From Peromyscus leucopus (Eukaryota; Chordata; Mammalia; Rodentia; Cricetidae), in NCBI RefSeq assembly GCF_004664715.2, contig NC_051069.1, positions 376,001-440,000 of the forward strand: DNA of 64,000 bases, read 5' to 3'. Below the pieces are notes generated by a model. The model saw only the letters and a program-made list of their open reading frames with translations. It was not told the DNA's origin and did no database searches. How positions within the stretch are numbered: position 1 is the first letter of the stretch; each line of letters starts with the position of its first letter. The translations under genes and the position numbers were made by a program. This document shows positions 34,011-44,269 of the stretch, in pieces.

Positions 34011-34344
34011 TAAGCAAACAAAATTCAAGCCCATTCATTTCAGAGGCTAGAGATGTCAGACACAGCACTATTTCAATATTCACAAGGAATAAAAGAACAA
34101 AATTACAGGAAGGAGGAAGATTTCATCCTAATGTAACAGTTTCAAAATGTAAAGAGGTTTCAAAAAAGATGAATTCTAAAGAACACACATCACCAAATGA
34201 AAGAAATGGAAAATTTCAACTATTATGGAATTGGAAATTGCCACTTTCAGGATCCCCTCAAGGAACATGCCAATTCTAATCTCCTACAGGAATAGAAATT
34301 TCTGCCTAAACTGGCAGATGAGGGAGGATCTTTCTTTCTTTCTT

Positions 34345-34712
34345 TTTTTTTTTTTTTGGTTTTTTGAGACAGGGTTTCTCTGTGTAGCTTTGCGCCTTTC
34401 ATGGAACTCACTTGGTAGCCCAGGCTGGCCTCGAACTCACAGAGATCCGCCTGGCTCTGCCTCCCGAGTGCTGGGATTAAAGGTGTGTACCACCACTGCC
34501 GGACTTAGGATCTTTCATTTGATCACTTTTTTTTTTTAAAAAAAGATTTACTTATTTATTATGTATACATTGTTCTGTCTGCACGTATCCCTGCAGGCCA
34601 GAAGAGGGCACCAGATCTCATTACAGATGGTTGTGAGCCACCATGTGGTTGCTGGTAATTGAACTCAGGACCTTTGGAAGAGCAAGCAGTGCTCTTAACA
34701 TCTCTCCAGCCC
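34345..34712 (-). mobile_element. Antisense B1 (34345-34505) and antisense B2 (34540-34712)
   Basis: B1: GAGACAGGGTTTCTCTGTGT...CACTGCCGG. B2: GCCAGAAGAGGGCACCAGAT...CATCTCTCCAGCCCC. Confidence 0.92.
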
Positions 34713-34914
34713 CTGATCACTTTTTTAAATGCCACACTTAGAACTTAAACATTTTGGTTCTCAAGCTGTTACCTTCATTTTTTTTTTCTAGAAGCTTCTA
34801 GGTACAATATAATGAATGAAGAAGTTTGGTTGAAGTCCAACACTATATCTATATTCAAAACAAGCAAATTCCTAGTGAAGAGCAAAGAAGAATAATTCAT
34901 AATCCTTTTGTTTG

Positions 34915-35062
34915 TTTGTTTTTGTTTTTTTGAGACAGGGTTTTTCTGTGTAGCTTTGGAATCTGTCCTGGAACTTGCTATGTAGATGAGGCTGGTATCA
35001 CAGACATCCGCCTACCTCTGCCTCCCAAGATTAAAGGCATGCACTCCACCACCTGGCAATAA
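34915..35062 (-). mobile_element. B1 SINE, antisense
   Basis: TTTTTTGAGACAGGGTTTTT to ACTCCACCACCTGGC. Confidence 0.88.
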
Positions 35063-35064
35063 TC

Positions 35065-35905
35065 CACAATCTTAAATAAGCAGCACAGATTTCATTTTAG
35101 CAAAGCTGCATGATGGTTTAAATTAGAACTCCCAAAAGAAACAGAGGTAGATCAGAAAATTCTTCCATAGGTCATGTGGCTAGGGTTAATGGCTTTATTA
35201 AACACTTCAGGATATTAGCTTCCGAGGTCCTGTTGCAAGTATCACTTGGGAGTTGGAAGTAGGGGTTCCAAGTAAAACTGTTAGCTCTTAAGCCCTTACT
35301 GACAGCCATCATATCCTTCCTTTATGCTTCTCTACTGTCACCCACCCCCTTTTTGTTGTTAAGTGCTACTAAGACCCTTCTAAGGGCTGTGAACCATTTG
35401 AACCTGAGTCACTCTACAGAAAACTATTCTAGCAGCAATAACCAAGGTCTCAATGATGCTGAAGTCACACCTGCTTCATGTCAAGACTTGCTCCAGCCAT
35501 GACTACCCCAGGTAATCTGCTCTAGATTTAGAATTTTCCACTGCAGAAAAGAGAAACCTCAGTGTGCTTTAGAAGACCTTGCTCGTTCTGCAGTTATTCT
35601 CACTTGGAATGAGAGATGTACTACTCCTGTGATTCAATAAAAAGCCTATCATTGGTGCAACATGAGGTTTGTGCCTAGTGAAACTGGCATCAATGCACAT
35701 GCAAGACTGTATCTGATGAAATTACAATCTGAGCTATGCCCTTTCTCTAACTATATAAGCAGGCTATGTCTTAGTTTGACAGGCTGGTCTGGGACACATC
35801 TTCACAGTATACTTTGCCTATAACCTACTCCAGTGTTGTAACATTAGACCCAATATATATTATATTATATATTATATATATATATAAAATCTATTTCATC
35901 AAGGG
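35065..35905. other. Unclassified intronic sequence
   Basis: Contains AACTATATAAGCAGGC and ATTCAATAAAAAGCC, which look like a TATA box and poly(A) signal of an unidentified LTR, but I could not place ends. It finishes with a TA-rich run (35855-35888). Confidence 0.4.
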
Positions 35906-35907
35906 TA

Positions 35908-36075
35908 GATCAGGCCATGCATGGTGGCACACACCTTTATTCCCAGCACTCAGGAGGCAGAGGTAGGTAGATCTCTATGAATTCAATACCAGCCTGGTCT
36001 TCTAAGAATTCCAGGACAGCCAGGGCTACACAGAGAAACCCTGTCTGGAAAAAACAAAACCAAAACAAAACAAAC
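35908..36075 (+). mobile_element. B1 SINE
   Basis: GGCCATGCATGGTGGCACAC to CCTGTCTGGAAAAAAC. Confidence 0.9.
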
Positions 36076-36589
36076 CTTTACACAGGAACTTCTTCACAAC
36101 AGAACAGGAAATCCCTTTGTATCACCTCATCAACAACAACAAAATCTTGCAAACTTGATCTAGGCTATAAGCCACTTTGTTCTTTATTGCTTCTCACTTA
36201 TCAGCCAAACTGAACTGAGCATAGCAGCCCAGCTACAACGCTTTCTGCTGCACACTACTCTGCTACAAGTAGCCCTGAAGACCCCCAAAACTCGAACGGC
36301 CAAACCACCTTAATGCTCATGTCTTATCTGTAGCTAGTTCAGCTCCATTTCTTGAAAACAGTGCACTCAGCTCTCATTCAGCTGCTCCTTTTGAGCTCTT
36401 TACAGATTCTCCATATCTTTCCCCCATCACGTCATGTAGAAATGGGTTTTCTGTCACATTTGAGACTTCAGACTGATCCCCAAAAGACAGTGAATAAATT
36501 CCACACCTTCAGCTATAAAATTATCAAGTATGAACCTCTAACCCTGGCACCTCACCTGTGGTTTAGTCCCTACTAAAAACTGCCATCTA

Positions 36590-36728
36590 GATTTTGTTGG
36601 TTGGTTTGTTTTGGAGTTTCTCTGTGTTGTTCTGTAACACTCTGTACACCAGGCTGGCCTTGAACTCAGAGATCCGCCTACCTCTGCTTAAGTGCTGGGA
36701 TTAAAAGCATATGCCACTACCTCCTGGT
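36590..36728 (-). mobile_element. B1 SINE, antisense
   Basis: GGAGTTTCTCTGTGTTGTTC to AAAAGCATATGCCACTACCT; diverged. Confidence 0.82.
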
Positions 36729-37029
36729 TTGTTATCTGGATATTTAAATTCACTTGAATTCCGTATTTCTAAATTCTTCCCTCAAAATTGAGGTCTGAGG
36801 TCAATTTTGTTGTTGCATTATTTACTCATAATAATCAAATAAGTAATAACTCCAATGTTCAACTGATGATTTCTAAAACTGTGGCATCCCATACAATCTA
36901 TTATCACTCAGCAATTTTTTAAAAAGTACCAGTATAGGCTACACGAAACTTTGAAAACATGCTAAGGAATAAAAGGATTCCTAAGGACATACTGCTATAC
37001 CCATACATCAGTGCATTGCTCAACCCTCA

Positions 37030-37615
37030 GACAAGGTTTTTTTTCTAGTAGATGATCGTTAACAGAGACCCATAACTGACACTGTGCAGATGAAACTTTT
37101 GCAATACTCAGTCAGTGGTGAATGGGATATCTTTATCACCCCTCTCCCCTCAAGGCTCAGGGATCTCTGCAGAAGAGGAATGGAGGCAGAAAGACTGTAA
37201 AAGCCAAAGGCAGCGGACTACGTCAAGAAACAGCATTTTCCAGAAACAACAATTTGCACAAGAGCTACACAAACGCAAACACAACAAAATCCCAGCTTGG
37301 AGAAGGGAAAGTAAAGACTGAGTCCTACCTGAGGAACTGCAATTGATAGATGCTAGGAGAGGGAAAATCCGTTTTCATCAATGGAGTGACACTGAGTATA
37401 TATACCAAGACCCCTGGACAGACCCATGATCAGTAATTAACCAACAAAAATCAAACTCCTTGTGTTTATGTAATTTTTTGTGGGGGTTGTTTCCATAAGA
37501 GAAAGAACATGAAGGTAGTTGGGTAGGGACATGGTGGAGAATCTAGGAGGAGTTGGAGGAGGAAAAAGAATATGATCAAAATATACTGTAAGAATTTTTA
37601 GAGAACAGAAAAAAA
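37030..37615 (+). mobile_element. L1 3' end fragment (ORF2 end/3' UTR), sense
   Basis: AACAGAGACCCATAACTGAC, GGAGGCAGAAAGACTGTAAA, CCAAGACCCCTGGACAGACC and GGGACATGGTGGAGAATCTA are characteristic rodent L1 3' sequence. The short reading frames inside it (e.g. 37115-37346) are L1 remnants. Confidence 0.8.
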
Positions 37616-37931
37616 ACCATACTAAGTAAAGTTAGTCATATATATATTCCATTTACCTAAAATATTCAAACTAGGGAAATTTCAGAGACAAAAAGCCAAT
37701 TAATGGTTTTCAAGAATGGGGGAGGGGGAAAATGAGGAGACTGCTTAATGGGAAGCAAGTTTCCTTTTGAGGACTTGAAAATATTCTGGAATCAGATAGC
37801 ATTAATTGCTGGACAACATGAAGACTACACTAAATGCCACTGAATTGTATGTTTTAGAATGGTTAGTATTATAATATAAGAATCTAACTACACTTGACAG
37901 CAATTAATTTCACCTCTGCATTTCCCTTTTT

Positions 37932-37932
<1 letters not shown>

Positions 37933-37962
<30 letters not shown>

Positions 37963-37963
37963 A
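37933..37963. repeat. (CTA)n trinucleotide microsatellite
   Basis: About ten CTA units in ZNF280D intron 1. In one frame of the minus strand it reads as a valine run, a repeat artefact. Confidence 0.95.
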
Positions 37964-38032
37964 TCGTGATGAATATCTGAAGTTTTACTTTTTCTCAAAG
38001 TATCTCTTTTATGTCTATCTAGTAATTTTTCG

Positions 38033-38142
38033 ATTTTTTTTTTAAAGACAGGGTTTCTCTGTGTAACCCTGGCTGTCCTCAAACTCAGAGATCCACCTGC
38101 CTCTGAATACTGGGATTAAAGGAGTGTGCCACCCAGCTTCAA
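38033..38142 (-). mobile_element. Partial B1 SINE, antisense
   Basis: AAAGACAGGGTTTCTCTGTG to GGAGTGTGCCACCC. Confidence 0.85.
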
Positions 38143-38508
38143 TTCTTCAATCTTACAGCTTTCCTTCAAAATCTGTATTCACTCAGTCATACTCGGGTGC
38201 TTAGAATCTTTATATCAAAAGTAAACAGGATTTACTTTCTAAGATTCACTTTATACTTTGTCTCTTGACATACAGATCACTCTGTGGAGCTTTCAGCCAT
38301 TTAATACAGAATCTTAACCAGTATCAAACATGAAAAACCCAGGCACAGCTGGGCTGTCTTACTGATAAAGTCTCCAGCGTGCAGTAAGTGGAAGGACAGA
38401 CCACAAACTCCAAAAGACCGAACTTCCAGAGGGGATTTATACTACTAGATCACTAGACTGCTCTGTTGAAATGCAGACAATCCAGCCTCATAAAACAGAT
38501 GGAGGGCA

Positions 38509-38835
38509 TGATGGCTATCCTTCACTGTCAACCTGACTGGATTCAGAATCTCCACGTACGTCTGGACAGGACTAGCCGAGGAGGGAAGACCTATCCAAGA
38601 TGTGGGTGGCAACATTCCAGCTGCTGGGAAGAAAAGAGGAAAGTAGAGCAAGTGAACTGGAACAAAGCATATGCATTCCCTGTTCTCAATTTCCTGGCCC
38701 GCCATGAAGTGAAATGTTAGTCTCTGCGACACTCCCTGCCATGACGGACTGAACTCTCTGAAACTGTAAGCCACAATCAACCATTCCTGTCTTGTTCTTG
38801 TTGAGTGGTCACAGATACAAGTAGGAAAAGGAAAA
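38509..38835 (+). mobile_element. Old LTR-like repeat, same class as 59020
   Basis: TGTCAACCTGACTGGATTC, TCCCTGCCATGACGGACTGA and AACTGTAAGCCACAATCAACC match the general layout of the 59020 repeat. Strongly diverged. Confidence 0.55.
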
Positions 38836-38839
38836 CAAA

Positions 38840-39564
38840 GCAAATCCCTTCAAAGTGCCTCAAGCTTGTGCACCTGCTCCATGTAAACACAAGTCAAGGC
38901 CTTTGTGAAATAGAGAGAGTGAGCTAAATTACTGTAGCGAGTGGTCAAAAATCCAAGGAGTAAAACAATAATGTTGTTAAATATTAGAAGGGTACATAAA
39001 TTTAGTTAATTCTCAAACAAAGACATTCAAGTGGTAAGAGTAATTTACTGAGTATTTTCTGTGTAAAACTCTGTGTGTATCCAAATCACTTGTGTTCATC
39101 ATTTATGTTAAGTCAAAGAACAGTATTGTTTAAACTAAAAGTGACTTTTAAAGAAGATATTTTGGCTTAGTCTCATTAATCAAAAAACATAAATATAACA
39201 TCTTGATTCTAAGATTTCAGTTAATCATCTTTCACTATGGAGGACCTCTGAAGGGAAGGAAGAAATGCTAACAAGAAAAATACTTCAGAACACATCTCTC
39301 AAGAACAACTTTCCAATACTGCCTAAATTTTTTTAGAGATGTAATAAAGTTAAAAAAAAAAAAGCTAACATAGAAGGTCAGACAGATAGGTTTAATGCAT
39401 GCATTAGAGATAGAACTCAGTACAACTAACTACTAATTATTCCCATACTATTAGTGTCCACACAACACTTTTAATTTTTTTCCTTCTTCAAGCATTTCAA
39501 TTCATGACTTTTGTTGTTTCCTAGAGGTTTTCAAACAAGAAGGGGACATTTGCTTACTAATTTA
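38840..39564. other. Unique intronic sequence
   Basis: No recognised features apart from short A-runs. Confidence 0.55.
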
Positions 39565-39626
39565 AAATAAAATTGATTACATTGTTTGTGTACATGCATC
39601 ACAACACACACATGTAGGTCAGAAGA

Positions 39627-40600
39627 TGCTGCGGGCTGCAGGAATATATCCTAAGAACTCAGCTGGTTATGGCAAAGTCACTACTTGGAGGGATCAGGGA
39701 ATTCCTCCAGAGGAAGCCAAATCCCAAGGAGTTTTTGGTGTCACTTGGCTTGTAATATATCAGCTGTCTTCTGTTATGAAAATCATGTGTGCCTTCATAG
39801 TTTTCCCAATTGACTTTTCCCTAAGAAGGGGTAACAGTGTAGACTGATCACTCTCTGGACATACACATTCCAGATATTTGGAGAACAGCCTCAGGAAAGG
39901 CTTTCTCTGGAACCAGTTATCTCCCTTAGCCACTTTCAAGGACTAACAGGAGACACCACCCAGGTGGGCACCCAACTTTCAATGACTAACAGTGATAGCA
40001 GCCCACATGCAAGTCTCCTGACTTAAGGTAAATTCCACAAGGAGACACTGCCTAGGTGAGGTGGAAGTTAAGTAATAGCTTTACACAATTTAGCTCGGAC
40101 TTCCAGGGCATGGGACAGAAGAGAAAAGAGAATGAAAGAACTAGATGGGTAAGAACTTGAGAGGAATGAACTGAGATGGGGAAGAACTTGAGAGGAATGA
40201 ACTGAGATGGGGAAGAACTTGACTGAAGGGCTAGAAGAGAGTACTAGAGGAACAAGATGGAAGATGAGGAGGAGTCAGATAGGAAAGTCCTAGCTGGGTA
40301 AGAACAAGGTGAAAAGGACCTAGATGAGGCAGAATTTAGACGAGAGAATTAAGATGGAACTTAAGAGAGAGGAGTAGATAAACAGAGAGAAATCAGGCAA
40401 GAAAGGAGCTAGGCACGAGAACAGAACTGAAGCTGTGTATACAGGATGTTATTATGCCAGAGGAATTAAAGCAAGTGAACTATAGAGCTTGGTGTGCTGA
40501 GATTCTATTTCCGGAAAATAGTCCTCACCGTTAGTAGTTCTCTCTCCTGAACCCCTGGTATGTATAATATTAAGGCTGGTCCCGCTAACATTATACAAGA
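39627..40600. mobile_element. Long solo LTR inserted in a B3 SINE, 6-bp duplication AGAAGA
   Basis: A ~970-bp insertion starting TGCTGCGGGCTGCAGG and ending near CATTATACAAGA. It splits an antisense B3 SINE whose halves (39565-39626 and 40601-40715) rejoin perfectly at GGTCAGAAGACAACG. AGAAGA is duplicated at 39621-39626 and 40601-40606; an extra AGA at the right end blurs the terminal CA. Inside, 40147-40217 holds a ~31-bp tandem repeat (GAACTTGAGAGGAATGAACT...). Orientation was not resolved. Confidence 0.75.
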
Positions 40601-41109
40601 AGAAGACAACGTGTAGGGTCAGATCTCTCCTTCCACCATGTTGGCCCAAGGAATCCAACTCACATCAACAGGCCTGGCAACACACACTTTTACCCCTGAG
40701 CCATCTCCCTGCCCTTACTGCTTTTACACAGAATCAAACTCACTCTAGCTTACATGGTTCTGCAGAAGTACCCTTTCACATAGTAAAACACATCACGGGA
40801 CCTTACTAATTTCCTTCTTTCCTACATCTGGAATTTTTCGCTACTTCCACCATTCTAGGTTACCATTGCTCACTCTCAGCTATGCTAAAAACAAAACCAA
40901 AGGTGAAGAATGATTCAACTGCCTAGAAAAAGGACACAGGAGTGAAGTAAATCTGACTAATGCAAGATCTTTCCAGCTTTCTTATGGGTTTTCACAAAAT
41001 GTTACACTAATTTTTAACAATATAGAAGACAGACATCCTTGTAGTCTGTGTCAGGGAACACAAACCTACTCACACACAGATTCAGTACCTAGTGGCCTGT
41101 GAATTAAAC

Positions 41110-41284
41110 TTAAAGAAAAGGCACACACGCCTTTAGTCTCAGCACTCGGGAGGCAGAGGCAGGCGGATCTCTGTGAGTTCGAGGCCAGCCTGGTCTCCAA
41201 AGCGAGTTCCAGGAAAGGCACAAAGCTACACAGAGAAACCCTGTCTCGAAAAACCAATAAAAAAAAAAAAAAAAAAAAAAAAAG
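41110..41284 (+). mobile_element. B1 SINE lacking its 5' end
   Basis: CACACGCCTTTAGTCTCAGC to CCTGTCTCGAAAAACC plus a ~30-bp A-run. Confidence 0.9.
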
Positions 41285-41289
41285 CACAC

Positions 41290-41865
41290 AAGTGTAGCTA
41301 AATTTGGAGATTTGTGTATCATTTTAACAGAAATGAGCTTAGGATCTGAGCAAGAATAAACGGAAAATGGATATGGAGTCATATACCTTAAATTTCAGAA
41401 CTCAGGAAGCAAGGTTATCTTGGCCATAGTACCAGTACTAGGCCAGCCTGAGCTATATAAAATTCTGTCAAACAAAACAAAACTAAAACTAAAAGACTGA
41501 AAGGAGACTAACAAAGAAAAAGAGCTATTTTAGCAAGGTATATTTATGCAAATTAACCTCTTTCAGATAGTGAAATTCAAGCCCTGCCCTAAGGCAAAGA
41601 GAGAAGAATTCTTCCTCCATCTGTTGATTCTCAATTACCTTTAACTCAAAACACTCTTTAATATCAAAGTGACATATTTTGTGATGGTATGTCTCAAACT
41701 TCATCTGTTTTTAGTTTTTATTGAATGTGGTTAATATTTCAGATTTTTTTTATTACTCTTTGCCTATATAATGGAAAAAACTGACAATTCACAATTCTGT
41801 AAACCAGAAGAATGAAAAGATAGTAGCAGACAGAATCTGACAGTGATATATAAGTGTGCTTTATA
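41290..41865. other. Mostly unique intronic sequence
   Basis: A degenerate SINE scrap at 41370-41490 (AACTCAGGAAGCAAGGTTAT) is the only recognisable piece. Confidence 0.5.
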
Positions 41866-41879
41866 AAGGAATCTTGGAG

Positions 41880-42041
41880 CCGGGCGTGGTGGCGCACGCC
41901 TTTAATCCCAGCACTCGGGAGGCAGAGCCAGGCGGATCTCTGTGAGTTCGAGGCCAGCCTGGGCTACCAAGTGAGCTCCAGGAAAGGCGCAAAGCTACAC
42001 AGAGAAACCCTGTCTGGAAAAAACAAAAAAACAACAAAAAA
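41880..42041 (+). mobile_element. Young B1 SINE with direct repeats
   Basis: CCGGGCGTGGTGGCGCACGC start; AAAGGAATCTTGGAG is present on both sides (about 41866-41880 and 42041-42055). Confidence 0.93.
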
Positions 42042-42119
42042 AGGAATCTTGGAGTCTTCTTATGAGATATCCAAGATAAACTTTCTCAAACTCTTAACTA
42101 TCAATGAGTAAGTTAATAT

Positions 42120-42350
42120 TTGTTTTTGTTTTGTCTCTTTTCTCAAAGGTGTGCGCCACTGCCACCTGGCTTGTTTTTGTTTTTAAGCGAGGGAGAATAT
42201 GTCAAGAGCTGGTAGTGAATGCCTCTAATCTCAGCACTGGGGAGGCAGAGGCAGACAGATCTCTGTGAGTTCAAGGCCAGCCTGGTCTACAGGACCAATT
42301 CCAGAACAGCCAGAGCTGTTACAGGGAAACCCTGTCTCAAAAAACAACAA
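42120..42350. mobile_element. Antisense B1 scrap and B1 SINE (+)
   Basis: 42145-42172 AAAGGTGTGCGCCACTGCC is the 5' end of a reversed B1. 42203-42350 is a B1 with GAGCTGGTAGTGAATGCCTC. Confidence 0.8.
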
Positions 42351-42654
42351 AAATGTATAGTTATAAGTTTTCTATTGACTAAATACAAGAGGCATGCTAA
42401 TTATTTATTCTTTTACTTACTCTTCTCAACTAAAAAAGGTAACGTTGAGAAGAAAAACACTCCACTGATGGTGTGCATACTAGGCTTAAACTAGAGAAGT
42501 AAGATACTAAGATTTATAGTTCTCTCACAGCAAATCTCCTTAGATTTTAACTCATCATAGCTCACTATTGCTACAAAACTCCAAACTTTCAAAGATGTTT
42601 TCCAACTGTTCTCTCCTTACCTCTTACAGGGTAGAAACAATTCCAAGCATTTTG

Positions 42655-42935
42655 CTTGTTTGAGACAAGGTCTCACTACCCCACAGTGTTGGCCTAGTCC
42701 ACATAGTAAGATCCACTTGCTTCTGCCTCCCCGAGTGCTGGGATTAAAAGCATGCCCCACTACATCTGGCCAATTCCAAGTTTCTTTCTCTTTTTTTTTT
42801 TTTTTTTTGTTTGTTTGTTTTTTTGAGACAGGGTTTCTCTGTGTAGCTTTGGAGCCTATCCTGGAACTCAGAGATCCACCTGCCTCTGCCTCCTGGGTGC
42901 TGGGATTAAGGGCTTGCACCACCATGCCCAGCCAA
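42655..42935 (-). mobile_element. Two antisense B1-type SINEs
   Basis: Copies at 42658-42772 and 42805-42935. Each is followed by a copy of CCAATTC(C/T)AAGTTTCTT, suggesting duplication of the target by the second insertion. Confidence 0.85.
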
Positions 42936-42939
42936 TTCT

Positions 42940-44269
42940 AAGTTTCTTAAACTGAGCACATTCTACTCTCCAAAACTGTTCCTCTTCCTCCTTATTCTCC
43001 TCATTCCTAGAGAACGTCTCCATTTTATCAGACAGATGCAGGTAAATTCATACTAAGCACTAAAACGATGCCACAGATTACATGCTAATTGCAAAAGAAA
43101 AAGTTTCAAGAGTCAACATTTTAACTAAGAGACCAAAGCTAGGATTACTAATATTCTTCCCACATTAAGTATCCCTCATAATTTATGAAACAGTGTAAAA
43201 AAATATGTCCTACGAACATTTATCAAATTACAGCAAATATTCTTATCCTTCTTGGGTATGCCCATGATACTGTGTTATGGTATACAGGAAAATGGCCTTT
43301 ATCTTTTATTCACTGATATACACATCCAGTACTTAGGAGTGAACTGTCACATCTGCAAACATTCACATATTCAGCAGACAGACAAAGCAACTGTAGCAAG
43401 ATGGTTACAAATAGTCACACTAGGTGGTAGGCATCTGAATGCACTATATTCAAATTTCCATTACATTTGAAACAACAGGATCACTAGTAACATCCAAAGA
43501 CACATATGACCTCAAAAATAAAAATGTAAAAGAATGGTAAAGTGAAGGGAATTTCTTAAATATGGAGGCCTAGGCCTCCTCGCCTATTCTCCCCATCTCA
43601 TTGTAATGAAAATGGGGCATACAAATAGTGAGGTGAGCACTAAAAATGGCCCCGGGGAGCCAAGGTTTTCCATCCAAGTCATCTCTGAAGCTGACCTTCA
43701 AAACGGCTCTCCCCATTGGAAAGGGGCCCAAAGGAATACATCGAGTGCCATCAATGGCAGATACAAACGCAAGAAAAAATGACAGTGACGTTGGTGCAGA
43801 TGTTGACAATCAAGAGCACAAGGTGCTCAAACCAATCCCTTCAGCGTCCTATTATCTCCATCCCAGCAGCCTGAGTTGGTACAGCCATCTCCCAAAGCAG
43901 GATGCCTTACAAATGCCAAGAGGGGGCTTTTGTACTATTTCCCCTCGAGTGATTTTCTGCTTAAGGGCACTAAAAGACGTCCAGTTATTTGGATGATTCA
44001 TTCCAAACTTGGAAACAACAAAGCCGAATGTTTAAGTATGGCAGACTTAATGGAAAACCTGATCTTCGCGAAGTCAAAAGGTCTCCATGCTCGCAGCAGG
44101 TTAACGTCCATTTTTTTTTTTCGCTCTAGAATATTTCCTAATGCTTCACCACTGCAGGTGAGTCGTGAAAACACCATCTCTTGAGCAGCCTAAAAAACCT
44201 CAAAATGCAATCACTCCTTTGTGGTTTATCAAGTGAAACCTGCAAAGCTCGGCTGGGGAAGGGGAAGAA
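42940..44269. other. Unique intron 1 sequence bordering the CpG island
   Basis: No SINE or LTR recognised. The open frame at 43646-43996 has no family I recognise. Repeat-poor sequence next to a promoter could be regulatory. Confidence 0.5.

Noticed and set aside
43646..44184. 116- and 102-codon plus-strand frames near the promoter
   Set aside because: No motif or homologue recognised, overlapping frames, no signals of a gene.
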